64,000 nucleotides of DNA from an uncultured Acidobacteriota bacterium (GTDB lineage Bacteria; Acidobacteriota; Blastocatellia; RBC074), in the NCBI GenBank assembly GCA_902825875.1, contig CADECP010000006.1, positions 130,671-194,670 of the forward strand. The letters are read 5' to 3'. The notes under the pieces were generated by a model. That model saw only the letters and a program-made list of their open reading frames with translations, was not told where the DNA came from and ran no database searches. Shown here one piece after another: positions 1-9,427 of the stretch. The stretch's first letter is position 1. Each line of letters starts with the position of its first letter. The translations under genes and the position numbers were made by a program.

Positions 1-45
1 AGTTTCGGTTTCAGAGTTTGTGTAGAAGTATCATCGGTTTCGATT

Positions 46-1458
46 ATGGAGCAAGAAGTGTCACAAAATTCAGACGGTGAGTTGTTGGTGGAGGTGGTTG
101 AAGAGCAAAAAGAACTGGCCGCGCCCGCCCCGGTCGTTGCCATTATTGGCCGTCCAAATGTCGGAAAATCCACGCTGTTCAACCGGCTGGTCGGTTCGCG
201 GCGTTCAATTGTCGGAGATTTGCCCGGCATCACGCGCGACCGGATTTACGGGCAGGCCGAATGGCAAAACCGCATGTTCCGAGTTGTGGACACAGGCGGC
301 ATCGTCCCCGACGATGAAGCCATCATTCCGGCCAACATTTTCAAACAAGCTCAGGCGGCGATTGGCGAAGCCAGTTTGCTGCTTTTCGTCGTGGATGTGC
401 GCGACGGAATGACTTCGTTGGATGAAGAACTGGCAAAGATGATGCGGACGTTAAGCAAGCCGGTTTTCATCGTCGCCAACAAATCAGACACGGCTCGTGT
501 CGGCGAACAAGCGGCGGAGTTTCATCAATTTGGCTACGACGAAGTCTTTCCGATTTCGGCGGAACACGGCGTCGGATTTGGCGACTTGCTGGACGCCATC
601 ATCGAACGATTGCCGGTTGTTGAATTCCAGAAAGAGAAGAACGACGAAATCAACGTTGCCATAATCGGTCGCCCGAACGTAGGCAAATCGTCGCTTATCA
701 ACAAGTTACTAGGGCAGGAACGAGTCATCGTTTCGCCGATTCCCGGTACGACGCGCGATGCTGTGGACAGCGTTTATGAAGCGACTGACGAATCAGGAAA
801 CCCGATCAAGCTGCGATTCGTGGACACCGCTGGAATTCGTCGCAAAGGCAAAACCAACGAGATGGCGGAAAAGATGTCTGTAGTCATGGCTCGTAAACAC
901 ATCGAACGCGCCGACGTGGTGCTGATGGTGATTGACGCCATCGAAGGAGTGACGGCTCTGGACGCGAACATCGCCGGATACGCTCACGAATCCGGACGTT
1001 CGTTGATCGTGCTGGTCAACAAATGGGACGCGATTGAAAAAGACACCAACACCGTTTACCGCACCGAAGAAAAAATCCGCGAGGCGATGAAGTTTCTGGA
1101 ATACGCGCCGATCATCACGATTTCGGCGCTGACCGGTCAGCGAGTCGTTCGTTTGCCGGAACTGATTGCCAAAGCCAACGCGGCTCGCAATTTGAGAATT
1201 CCGACCGCTGAACTGAATCAGTTTTACGCCGAGTATCTGGAACAACCGAAAGGCTTGAGTTCGGCCAAACGCCCGCTGAAAGTCAAATACATCACTCAAG
1301 CCGGAATTCGTCCGCCGACCTTTGTGCTGTTCACCAACAGCCCTAAGCCGTTCCACTTTTCTTACGAGCGATATTTGATTAACCGGCTGCGCGAAAACTT
1401 CGACTTCTTTGCCACGCCGATTCGCGTCAAGCAGAAAGGCGGGCAGAAGAAGCGTTGA
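46..1458 (+). CDS. der: Ribosome assembly GTPase Der (EngA)
   Basis: Der is a tandem GTPase needed for late assembly of the 50S ribosomal subunit. The 470-residue protein has two G domains, each with a GRPNVGKS P-loop (residues 35-42 and about 205-212) and a DTAG/DTGG switch II motif, followed by the C-terminal KH-like domain ending in a basic tail (QKGGQKKR). NKSD and NKWD are the base-specificity motifs. Length and domain order are normal for the family. An acidic extension of about 29 residues precedes the first G domain. The start at the first ATG is not backed by a clear ribosome binding site, so a slightly different start is possible. The upstream neighbour lies outside the window. Confidence 0.97.
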   Translation: MEQEVSQNSDGELLVEVVEEQKELAAPAPVVAIIGRPNVGKSTLFNRLVGSRRSIVGDLPGITRDRIYGQAEWQNRMFRVVDTGGIVPDDEAIIPANIFKQAQAAIGEASLLLFVVDVRDGMTSLDEELAKMMRTLSKPVFIVANKSDTARVGEQAAEFHQFGYDEVFPISAEHGVGFGDLLDAIIERLPVVEFQKEKNDEINVAIIGRPNVGKSSLINKLLGQERVIVSPIPGTTRDAVDSVYEATDESGNPIKLRFVDTAGIRRKGKTNEMAEKMSVVMARKHIERADVVLMVIDAIEGVTALDANIAGYAHESGRSLIVLVNKWDAIEKDTNTVYRTEEKIREAMKFLEYAPIITISALTGQRVVRLPELIAKANAARNLRIPTAELNQFYAEYLEQPKGLSSAKRPLKVKYITQAGIRPPTFVLFTNSPKPFHFSYERYLINRLRENFDFFATPIRVKQKGGQKKR

Positions 1459-1474
1459 TTTTTGCGCTATACAT

Positions 1475-1795
1475 CACACGGCGATCGGTCTTGCTCGGAT
1501 GTTTCGTGTAATGCAGCGGCGAGACGTCATGCATACAGAGCGCATAAGCCTGACAATGTTCTTTGACGGTCTCTCGCGCTCGCACAACGAGCGGCTAGCC
1601 GAGACTGCGCAGGCTGACATCTTCATTGTCATAGAAGCGCGCTGCTGCCTTTGCTGCTGCTTTCTTACTGGTTTTGGCCAATCGCACACGCACTCCGGTA
1701 GCAAGGCTCTTACAAGTGCTCATATGTTGCTCGACCAAAATCCGATACCGTTTTTGTAATCGCGGCTCAATCGGTGGTTTCTCAATGACATACAA
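1475..1795 (-). pseudogene. IS4-type transposase N-terminal remnant
   Basis: Reading the minus strand from a TTG at 1795 gives about 66 residues ending in a stop at 1595-1597. The same frame then continues past that stop with residues typical of IS4-family transposases: RFYDNEDVSLRSL before the stop, and HDVSPLHYTKHPSKTDR after it. The first part resembles the family's N-terminal DNA-binding region and the second the start of the DDE catalytic region. The frame runs into the 3' end of der, so the rest of the element is gone. I see a single in-frame TAG and a truncation, hence a dead fragment. Family assignment rests on motif memory only. Confidence 0.6.
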
Positions 1796-1831
1796 CCAAT
1801 TTTAGCCGTTAAAACTTGTGGGGATACTAAT

Positions 1832-1940
1832 GGCGTTAGCGACCTGCGTTTTCTGAAGTGATGCTTTCAGAAATACTCAGGTCGCTAACGCTCCCCGTAC
1901 TGCATTATCAAGTCGCTAACGCTCCACGTGCTGCATTTTA
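1832..1940. repeat. GCGTTAGCGAC inverted and tandem repeats
   Basis: The gap between der and the penicillin-binding protein holds one copy of GGCGTTAGCGACCTG (1832-1846) and its inverted partner CAGGTCGCTAACGCTCC (1878-1894). The two enclose a small hairpin (TTCTGAAG/CTTTCAGAA). A roughly 31-bp unit beginning GTCGCTAACGCTCC is then repeated directly (1881-1910 and 1912-1940). The second copy reaches the stop codon of the minus-strand gene. This looks like a dispersed palindromic repeat family rather than coding DNA. Confidence 0.6.
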
Positions 1941-4900
1941 TTTGTGCCGATCGGCAGAGCAGGTTCGTGTTGGTTCTTCACCGACGAAAAACGACTTGCG
2001 AACACGAGTCTGGCAAACACCTTTGACTGGAATCAGGCCGGTGACTCCGCAGACTTCAAAATTGAATTGTTTGCGCGCGCTTCTTTCAGGAGCAGACGTT
2101 GCCGCAGGCGTCGGAGTCGCCACAGCCGATTTGGGTGTCGGTGAAGCTTTGGCTTTGGCCGGTTGATTTGTCAGAGCTTTTGCCGTCGCTTTTGCTTCAG
2201 TTTTTTTCGGCGTAGGCGTCGGCGTTGGAACTCGACGCGGGCGAATGGTTGTATCGGGCGTGGGTTTTGTCGCCGTTGCTCTGGGCGTCGGCCACGGAGT
2301 CGGTCCAACCGTCGGAGCCGTCGTGATGCGTATGTTTCCGCCTGATGGAGTTTGCCGTGTTGTTTGAGCCGGTGTCGGCGAAGGGCGCGGCGTCGAACGC
2401 GCCGCCGCCGATGTTGGGCCAGTTGTGACCGGCGCAGGTTGCGATTTGCCTGTGACGGCAGTCAAGGCTCTGTCCATTGTTCGACGAATCGCTGAACGAT
2501 TGTCTGGAGTCGAAGTCGGTTGCGGAGTCGGCTGACCTAACGTCACTCGCCCACGAGCTTCGGGCGGAAGCGGAATCATTGTGTCTACTCCGCCGACTGC
2601 GGTTCTGCCAGCCATACTTGACGGGATTGGCGGAGCGCCGGGCGGCGGCGGATACGGCGTTGGCTGATTGGTCGTTCGCGGTGCGGTCGTTTGTGTTGTT
2701 TGATCCGTAATGATCGTTTGCCCTGATTGGCCGGGCTGACCAGCATAAATTGGTTGTGTCCCTGGACGCGGAGTCAGGTCTTGCGCTTCGCCGGTTTGCG
2801 TTCCGCTGAGGAAAATTTCCTGTCGAGCGCCGGGCGTATCAGGTTTCGCTTCGGCTCCTTGTTCGGTGACATAAGCAGTCACCAACCCTGCCGGAACTTC
2901 AAAATCGCCGCCGAGTTCAGGTCGCACAGCCAACGCGCGCATCATAAAATCCGCCCAGACCAACGCCGCTGTCGAACCGCCCGTGACGCCTATGTCGTCG
3001 TTGTTGTCGAATCCGATCCAGACCACGCACACCAGATTCGGCGTGTATCCGGCGAACCAGCCATCGCGCGAGCTTCCGGTTTTGCCAGCCGCCGGGGCGG
3101 TGAATCCCATTTGTCGCACACGAGTGCCCGTACCAATGGTCAGCACGTCCTGCATCATCGAAGTCATGATGTAAGCGACCTGCGGACTCATCACGCCGTT
3201 TACCTGCGACGAATTTTCGGAAATCAGCGTGCCGTCTTTGGTCGTCAGCCGTTTGATCGTGATCGGTGCGGCACGTTTCCCCTGATTGGCGAAACTGGTG
3301 TAAGCCGAAGCCATTTGCAGCGGCGTTGCTTCGGATGTTCCCAGCGCGGTGGAAGGCACGGCCAGCACGTTCGGCAAACCGGCACTGCCAGCAAAGTTGG
3401 CGACTTGCGAATAGCCTACTCGCTCGGCGATGGACACAGTGATGACGTTTTTGGATTTGTACAGAGCTTCGCGGACGGTTATCGCGCGCATTTCGTAACT
3501 GTCTTTGAAATTGTCGGGCGAATAAAACTTGCCGTCGAAATCGAAGCCGCGCGGTTCGTCTCGGTAAATCGAAGCCGCCGTGATGCGCCGATCAACAGCG
3601 CCTTCGCTCAATCCGGCGGCGTAAACAAACGGTTTGAAAACCGATCCCGGTTGTCGCCGGGCTTCAGTCGCGCGATTAAGCTGGCTGGCGGTGTAATCGC
3701 GTCCGCCAACCATCGCCAGCACTTCGCCGGTTTTGGCGTTGATGGCGGCCAACGCGACCTGCAAACCGTTAATGCGTCCCCGCCGAGCCATCACCTGCCG
3801 ATCAATTTCCGGCATGTTTTTTTGCACCGCCGCATAAGCCGCCCGTTGCAATTCCAGATCAACCGTTGTGTAAATTCTCAGGGAGCGCATGGACTGGCTG
3901 TCTTCGCGGTATTTTTCGTCCAATTGACGCATGACGTAATCCACGAAATACGGCGCGTCCGAAGCGTCTGTGTTGCCTCTGCCGATGATGCCCAACGGCT
4001 GAAGCTTGGCGTTGGCAGCTTCTTCGGGTTTGATCTTGCCCTGTTCCACCATCAGGTCTAAGACGGTGTTGCGCCGATTGATCGCGCGGTTTTGCCGGTC
4101 ATTTTCCACCTGAGCTTCTCTTTGCGAAGGCGGCGAATAAAAATTGGGGCTGTGTATAAGCCCGGCCAGCGTCGCCGATTCGGCCAGCGTCAGGTAATTC
4201 ACGTCTTTGCCAAAATAAGTTCGCGCTGCTTCGCCAAATCCGTTGATCGAAAAACCTCCGCGCTGTCCCAGATAAATCTGATTGCAGTACAAAGTCAGAA
4301 TCTGTTCTTTGCTGAGCTTACGCTCCATGATGATGGCCATGTAAGCTTCGGAAATTTTGCGTTTGAACGTCTGTTCCGGCGTCAGAAAAAAGCTTTTGAC
4401 CAATTGCTGAGTGATTGTGCTGCCGCCTTCGGTAATTTCACCGGCCTCGGTGTTGCGGAAAAAGGCTCGCATAATTCCGCGCAAGCTGATGCCGGAATGA
4501 TCGAAGAAAGATCGGTCTTCGGCGGCAACGATGGCGTCCACCAGATGTTTCGGCAGTTCCTTGAATTCGACGTTTTTGCGTTTTTCGCGGTCTTTATTGA
4601 TGGTCGAAGAGATTTTTTCCGGTTCGACCAACGCTTCCTGCAAATCCTGCCGCTTTTCGGTTTCCATCAGCGACAAGATTCCGTTGCCATTTGGGCCGAA
4701 AACTACACGTAAAGCAGGGAAGGCTTTGGCATTGTTGATGACGGCTTCGGAGCCGGGCGCGATTTCGACGGTGTTGCCGCTGACGATGAATCGTCCGCGC
4801 GTGTCGTTGGGAGCAGGTCCCTGTTGGACATAACCCACATCCTGCAAATGGCGAATCAGATTGGCCTGGCGATGTTGTCCGTTGACGAACAGGTGCAACG

Positions 4901-5168
4901 GCGCGGCGTAAATTCCCGTTGACCGCTCGAAGATTTTTCCTTCCAGACCTTTTTCGATGATCCCGGAATAGTGGTTGTAGTAATAAGCGAGGATCGGCAG
5001 AACTATGATCCCAATCAGAACCAGCAGCAACAAAAGCTTCAACAACCATCGAGATTTATGGATGACAGGCCGAGCAGGTTTGATAATGGCGTATTTGTGT
5101 TTGGGCCCCCGATAAACGGGTACTGGCTCAGCCTCAGCAGCAGAGTTCCTGTCATTTTTCTTGCTCAT
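1938..5168 (-). CDS. mrcA: Class A penicillin-binding protein (PBP1a type) with long Thr/Pro tail
   Basis: Bifunctional peptidoglycan glycosyltransferase/transpeptidase anchored in the inner membrane. One transmembrane helix lies near residues 43-64. The GT51 domain shows EDRSFFDH (catalytic Glu about 217) and GGSTITQQLVK. The transpeptidase domain shows SVFK (Ser509/Lys512), SKN (572-574) and KTGSS (696-700). All catalytic residues are present. After about residue 760 comes a tail of roughly 300 residues rich in Thr, Pro, Gln and Ala, ending in a cysteine-containing segment (VCGVTGLIPVKGVC...RTC) like the C-terminal Cys motifs of some PBP1 proteins. At 1076 residues it is longer than typical PBP1a because of the tail. 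No clear ribosome binding site precedes the ATG. Confidence 0.93.
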   Translation of the reverse strand: MSKKNDRNSAAEAEPVPVYRGPKHKYAIIKPARPVIHKSRWLLKLLLLLVLIGIIVLPILAYYYNHYSGIIEKGLEGKIFERSTGIYAAPLHLFVNGQHRQANLIRHLQDVGYVQQGPAPNDTRGRFIVSGNTVEIAPGSEAVINNAKAFPALRVVFGPNGNGILSLMETEKRQDLQEALVEPEKISSTINKDREKRKNVEFKELPKHLVDAIVAAEDRSFFDHSGISLRGIMRAFFRNTEAGEITEGGSTITQQLVKSFFLTPEQTFKRKISEAYMAIIMERKLSKEQILTLYCNQIYLGQRGGFSINGFGEAARTYFGKDVNYLTLAESATLAGLIHSPNFYSPPSQREAQVENDRQNRAINRRNTVLDLMVEQGKIKPEEAANAKLQPLGIIGRGNTDASDAPYFVDYVMRQLDEKYREDSQSMRSLRIYTTVDLELQRAAYAAVQKNMPEIDRQVMARRGRINGLQVALAAINAKTGEVLAMVGGRDYTASQLNRATEARRQPGSVFKPFVYAAGLSEGAVDRRITAASIYRDEPRGFDFDGKFYSPDNFKDSYEMRAITVREALYKSKNVITVSIAERVGYSQVANFAGSAGLPNVLAVPSTALGTSEATPLQMASAYTSFANQGKRAAPITIKRLTTKDGTLISENSSQVNGVMSPQVAYIMTSMMQDVLTIGTGTRVRQMGFTAPAAGKTGSSRDGWFAGYTPNLVCVVWIGFDNNDDIGVTGGSTAALVWADFMMRALAVRPELGGDFEVPAGLVTAYVTEQGAEAKPDTPGARQEIFLSGTQTGEAQDLTPRPGTQPIYAGQPGQSGQTIITDQTTQTTAPRTTNQPTPYPPPPGAPPIPSSMAGRTAVGGVDTMIPLPPEARGRVTLGQPTPQPTSTPDNRSAIRRTMDRALTAVTGKSQPAPVTTGPTSAAARSTPRPSPTPAQTTRQTPSGGNIRITTAPTVGPTPWPTPRATATKPTPDTTIRPRRVPTPTPTPKKTEAKATAKALTNQPAKAKASPTPKSAVATPTPAATSAPERSARKQFNFEVCGVTGLIPVKGVCQTRVRKSFFVGEEPTRTCSADRHK

Positions 5169-5285
5169 GTTTCGATGACTCGAATGTTACGAAGGAGGCG
5201 CACAAACCAACGGCGGTAATTATGCCCATTACCGGAATTGAGTCAATTCTGCGAAGTTGCAGCCGGCTCGTAGTGGAGTTCTACC

Positions 5286-5321
5286 AAAAAAGAAAGCCGC
5301 CTGATTTTCATCAAGCGGCTT
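5286..5321 (-). terminator. Rho-independent terminator of the P-domain protein gene
   Basis: On the minus strand an 11-bp stem (AAGCCGCTTGA / TCAGGCGGCTT, one imperfect pair) with a TGAAAA loop is followed by TCTTTTTT. It lies about 55 bp past the stop of the gene ending at 5375, so it should end that transcript before the penicillin-binding protein gene. Confidence 0.75.
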
Positions 5322-5374
5322 TGCCAGTTTGCCAGTTTGTATGAGCACAAAATCTTGCGCCTATACCGGATTGA

Positions 5375-7963
5375 TTAACAGCTTGGCGGGAACACCGGAA
5401 TCACGTAGCTGCCAGTCGTCAGCGTCAGTGTGTGCAGGTTGTGTCCCTGATTGAACGCTCCGGCGGAACTGGCCGCGTTTGCGTTGAAGTTGATCGCCGC
5501 GCCCGTCATACCGATGACTCCTGTCTGATTGAAGATTTTCAGCCAGCCGGTTCTGCCAGCAGGAATGAAGGTTTCAAAGCGAGGCGTGGTGCGCGGGAAG
5601 TTGTTCGACAACGTGTTTCTCAACTGGCATCCGCCCGTCACGTTGAAACTCAGCGCGTTTTCGGCGTCGTCATACAGAATGCCGAACAGCGTTCCCAGCG
5701 TCGCGGCTCCGATGCCCAGATTGCCGCCAATGCGGTTGAGGACCAACAGCGTTTCGTTGCCGTCAGCGCGTGAACCGACATTCGACAACGCCAACGCCGC
5801 CGGAAGCCGGTTGTAGCTGATGCCGTCGAAGTTCAGGGTCGCCGTCACCGAATTGCCATCGCAAGCAGGCAGGCCACCTGCCAGACCGGCAAAGGCTTCC
5901 GCGCCCAGATTGGCCGCGTGACCGCTGGCAAATTTGACGTATTCGTCCCCGATCAGGCAATTCATGTTGATCGGGCAACCGCGTGCATCAACGACGACCG
6001 CGACCAGATAACCGGTGACTCCCGGATCAAGGTCGGAAGCCAGGATGCTGGCCGTTTGATTAGCCGTCAGACACAGATAGCTGTCAGCCACAGAGCAGCC
6101 TTCGGCGACAAAGAACAAGTGAACAAACGCCGAACGCGACGGATCGGCATTGGTGATGTTGATCCGCGTGTTCTGTTTGGTCGGGTCGGTCGAAGACGTG
6201 TAGAGGTTGTAAACCAACACCGATCCGGCTTTCTGATCGCTCATTTCCGAAGCGAAGGGGAACGGCGAGCCGGGGCCTTTGGGTTGGCAATTGACTGTGA
6301 TGCAGGCTTGCGCCGGCGCAGCCAGAGTCGGAGTGGTGGTCATCGTGGCGCAGAGAACAGTTCCCGGAGGAACGTTGTTGACCTGAGCCTGGAATGAAAT
6401 CGTGACGGTCTGATTGCCAGCCAAATTGCCTGACCAGCTCAGCGTCGAAGCGTTGGTCACTGTGCAGGTTCCGACGTTGGCGGAGCAGGTGAATCCAACC
6501 AGGTTGGCGCTCAATGCGATTGTCCCGGTGGTGGCCAATGCTGAAGCGTTCGTGTTGGTGATTGTGGCTGTCCCGGCAATCACATCGCCGGGGGCGGTGC
6601 AACCGACATCTCTCAACGCGATGGTTCCAGTCGGCGGGGTCTGGCAACCATTTGAAGTCGAAAATTCCAACGACCAGCTATCGAGTGAACCGACATCCCC
6701 GGATAAGTCATCGGTGATCGTCAAGGTCCAATTCCCGTTTGGATTTTCACCTTGGAAAGCTGCCAATGCTTCTTCCACAACCAAATCTGCGGCGACAACG
6801 TTGTTCGCAAATACGAAATCTGTGACAGGCGTTCCAGCATTGTCATCCCAGCCGGTTCCATTGAAGACATTGTCGTTGCCTGCGCCGTTGTCAGTGGTGA
6901 TGGTCACTACTGTTCCGGCGGGCGAAGTCAGCGTGATGTCCAGATCGGCTGCGAATGTATGGGTGATGAACGTTCCCAAATCCATATCAACGATTGAGGA
7001 GCCAACTCCGGCAACGTTAATGACGGAATTGACCGTCGCCACATCAGCAATCGCAACGGGAGTATTGTTCGTGAAGTTTGAAGCCGCAACCGGAGGCGGA
7101 GTAGCCAACGCGCTGACTTCCAATGACCAGGAGTCGAGCGAGCCAATATCGCCGGATAAATCGTCGGTAATGGTGATTGTCCAGGTGCCGTTCGGATTTT
7201 CACCGCGGAAAGCTCCAAATGCTCCTTCAACGACCGCTGATGAAACCACAACGTTATTTGCAAAAGTTGTATCAGTTAAAGGGGTACCTGCCTGATCGTC
7301 CCAAACCGTTCCATTGAACACATCGTCGTTGCCAGCGCCGTTATCAGTGGTGATTGTCACCACCGTTCCGGCGGGCGAAGTCAACGTAATGTCCATGTCA
7401 GCCGCAAACGTGTGAGTAATGAAAGTGGTCATATTCAAATCCCACAAATAGGGATTAGCACCAGCAATGGTGATTTGGGAATTGACCGTTGCCACGTCGT
7501 TAATCGCGGTTGGAGTGTTGTTGGCTCCATTGACCGTCGTCAGTACGCAGGCGGTTGGCGCAGGTGGAATTACCGTCATAGGGGCGCCTGTTTGTCCGGG
7601 ATTGCTGCCTTCATTGGCTGGCAAATCTCCGCCCATGCTGGCAGAAATCTGGTTCAGTTCGTTGACAGCATCGCTCAGAGCGGCTTGTTGTCCGGGCTGG
7701 CTTTTCAACCGGGCGATGTCCGCCAGCAATACCTTCATTCGAGCATGCTTTTCTTCTTTGGTTTGTTGTTGAGCGACCGCCGTTGATTTGGCAGCGGCTT
7801 TGGTTTCAGGTTGAAGTGTTTTGGCGGGCGTGTTGTTGAAAACAGAGCGCACAGCCTGAGTCGAATAGGCGAACAACGTCGGGGCTTGCCAGCCCGCGAC
7901 GATCAGCGCCAACACCATTGCTGCAAAAAGCAGCGCACGACGTGTGTGTTGTGAGTTACGCAT
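5375..7963 (-). CDS. Secreted protein with two P-domains (proprotein convertase type)
   Basis: An exported protein of about 862 residues. I place the start at the ATG at 7963 (MRNSQHTRR), which has AGGAGA at good spacing and begins a signal peptide (basic start, then hydrophobic FAAMVLALIVAG). The frame is open upstream to 8158 but that part looks non-coding. Two tandem domains of about 150 residues match the subtilisin/proprotein convertase P-domain: TFITHTFAADMDITLTSPAG, DNGAGND, ENPNGTWTITITDDLSGD...LDSWSLE. The two copies are also alike at DNA level. A DUF11-like immunoglobulin-fold segment with paired Cys follows, then about 300 residues I do not recognise. No protease domain is present, so a surface or adhesive role is only a guess. 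Confidence 0.8.
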   Translation of the reverse strand: MRNSQHTRRALLFAAMVLALIVAGWQAPTLFAYSTQAVRSVFNNTPAKTLQPETKAAAKSTAVAQQQTKEEKHARMKVLLADIARLKSQPGQQAALSDAVNELNQISASMGGDLPANEGSNPGQTGAPMTVIPPAPTACVLTTVNGANNTPTAINDVATVNSQITIAGANPYLWDLNMTTFITHTFAADMDITLTSPAGTVVTITTDNGAGNDDVFNGTVWDDQAGTPLTDTTFANNVVVSSAVVEGAFGAFRGENPNGTWTITITDDLSGDIGSLDSWSLEVSALATPPPVAASNFTNNTPVAIADVATVNSVINVAGVGSSIVDMDLGTFITHTFAADLDITLTSPAGTVVTITTDNGAGNDNVFNGTGWDDNAGTPVTDFVFANNVVAADLVVEEALAAFQGENPNGNWTLTITDDLSGDVGSLDSWSLEFSTSNGCQTPPTGTIALRDVGCTAPGDVIAGTATITNTNASALATTGTIALSANLVGFTCSANVGTCTVTNASTLSWSGNLAGNQTVTISFQAQVNNVPPGTVLCATMTTTPTLAAPAQACITVNCQPKGPGSPFPFASEMSDQKAGSVLVYNLYTSSTDPTKQNTRINITNADPSRSAFVHLFFVAEGCSVADSYLCLTANQTASILASDLDPGVTGYLVAVVVDARGCPINMNCLIGDEYVKFASGHAANLGAEAFAGLAGGLPACDGNSVTATLNFDGISYNRLPAALALSNVGSRADGNETLLVLNRIGGNLGIGAATLGTLFGILYDDAENALSFNVTGGCQLRNTLSNNFPRTTPRFETFIPAGRTGWLKIFNQTGVIGMTGAAINFNANAASSAGAFNQGHNLHTLTLTTGSYVIPVFPPSC

Positions 7964-8445
7964 CTTTGAATTTCTCCTAAATTGAGCTTGTTCTGAATTG
8001 TTTGGGCGGGGGTCAATGAATGAAGCATTTCCCCAGAGGTCACTAACTAACCCGGTTGCGGCAAACAGCCATCCGAAACCGGAACGTTTTTTTGAGGCGA
8101 TTGACGTTCGGGCAATTTGTTGTTTTGAGACGATTGTTTCACATTGCCAGGCTAGCAATCTAACAGAGACTCAGCCTGTTAATGCTTGAGGAGGCTTCGT
8201 CCTGTTTCAGTGAGAAAAGCGACTGTCCGGCAACGTAAAGAAGCGAAAGACGGGCGGAGTATACGCTGGCCTGGCTTGAACCGTCAATTTAATGAAGTAA
8301 GAAATTGTCCTTGGCAAAATTCGAGTCTGATTTCTTAGTTTTGTCGTAGTTGACTGGCGTGTGCTACATTCAAAGTCAGTGGCAAACTCACTGGCAAATC
8401 CGCAGGATGATTCCAGAAAATTTGAAGTAAAGAGGCAAGGGACTG
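7964..8445. other. Divergent intergenic region, no gene seen
   Basis: A 480-bp gap between the divergent P-domain gene and the MoxR operon. Short open frames on both strands show no recognisable residues. The region must hold both promoters. One possible sigma-70 site facing right is listed separately. Confidence 0.5.
8341..8370 (+). promoter_or_regulatory. Possible sigma-70 promoter for the MoxR operon
   Basis: TTGTCG (8341-8346) and TACATT (8365-8370) are separated by 18 bp, about 75 bp before the TTG start of the MoxR-type gene. This is consensus matching by eye only. The -35 box is weak. Confidence 0.25.
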
Positions 8446-9402
8446 TTGATTACCTCCACGACCAATCGCATCGGCGAATTACAGCAAAGCATCGAAAGCG
8501 TTATCCGCGGCAAATCGGAAGCCGTGCATCTGGCGATTGTCACTCTGCTGGCGGGCGGGCATCTGCTGGTTGAAGACGTTCCCGGAGTCGGCAAAACCAC
8601 TCTGGCGCAAACCATCGCGCGGTCTTTGGATTGCAGCTTTCAGCGAATTCAATTCACCAGCGATTTGCTGCCGTCGGACATTGTCGGCGTTTCGGTTTAC
8701 AACCAGCATCTGGGCGAATTTGAATTCAAACCCGGCCCGATTTTCGCCAACATCATTCTGGCTGACGAAATCAATCGCACGACTCCGAAAACCCAGAGCA
8801 GTTTGTTGGAGGCAATGGCCGAAGGTCGCGCGACGATTGAAAACCGAACCTACGATTTGCCGCGACCTTTTTTGGTTTTAGCCACGCAAAACCCGATTGA
8901 ACATCACGGAACTTACCCGCTGCCGGAATCTCAGCTTGACCGGTTTTTGATGCGTGTGCGAATGGGCTATCCCTCCGCCGCCGAAGAGAAGGAAATCCTT
9001 CGCCAACATGCGGCTTTGGCGGCGCATCATCCGCTGGAACGAATCCGCCCGGTAATGTCCGGCGAAGAAGTGCTGGATTTGCAGGAAGAAATCAAAAACG
9101 TGCGCGTGGACGAAGCCTTGCTGGATTACCTGATGAACATTGTCTCCGCCACGCGCAATTCGGAAATGCTGGAACTCGGTGTCAGCCCGCGCGGTTCGCT
9201 GGCGTTGCATCGCGCAGCCCAGGCATTGGCCTTTACCGAAGACCGCGCGTATTGCATCGCCGACGACATCAAACGACTGGTCGTTCCTGTGTTCGCGCAT
9301 CGCGTCGCCGTCAACATGCGATATTCCAACCGCCAGCGGGGCAACGATGTTGCCGAAACCGCTTTGACCGAAATTCTCAAAAGCGTAAACGTTCCCCTCT
9401 AA
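8446..9402 (+). CDS. MoxR-family AAA+ ATPase
   Basis: A MoxR-type AAA+ chaperone of 318 residues, a normal family length. Walker A is VPGVGKTT (45-52), Walker B is ILADEINR (about 104-111) and sensor 1 is LATQNP. MoxR ATPases typically sit beside DUF58 and von Willebrand A proteins and are thought to activate or load metal or cofactor complexes. The two genes that follow fit that pattern. The start is TTG at 8446 with AGAGGCAAGG just upstream; no in-frame ATG fits as well. It is the first gene of an apparent operon of four. Confidence 0.93.
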   Translation: MITSTTNRIGELQQSIESVIRGKSEAVHLAIVTLLAGGHLLVEDVPGVGKTTLAQTIARSLDCSFQRIQFTSDLLPSDIVGVSVYNQHLGEFEFKPGPIFANIILADEINRTTPKTQSSLLEAMAEGRATIENRTYDLPRPFLVLATQNPIEHHGTYPLPESQLDRFLMRVRMGYPSAAEEKEILRQHAALAAHHPLERIRPVMSGEEVLDLQEEIKNVRVDEALLDYLMNIVSATRNSEMLELGVSPRGSLALHRAAQALAFTEDRAYCIADDIKRLVVPVFAHRVAVNMRYSNRQRGNDVAETALTEILKSVNVPL

Positions 9403-9427
9403 ACCATTCTGAGGCTGGTTCAGGCAG

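Noticed and set aside
1-45. Possible 3' end of a gene upstream of der
   Set aside because: Too short to recognise; no stop codon or motif supports it.
793-1356. Minus-strand open frame of 187 residues inside der
   Set aside because: It lies wholly in the reverse of a clear GTPase gene and shows no family motifs; codon bias of der explains it.
2727-4061. Plus-strand open frame of 444 residues over the PBP gene
   Set aside because: It is antisense to a gene with all catalytic motifs; no domain is visible.
7964-8158. N-terminal extension of the P-domain protein to 8158
   Set aside because: ATG 7963 has a good ribosome binding site and signal peptide; the extension has neither.
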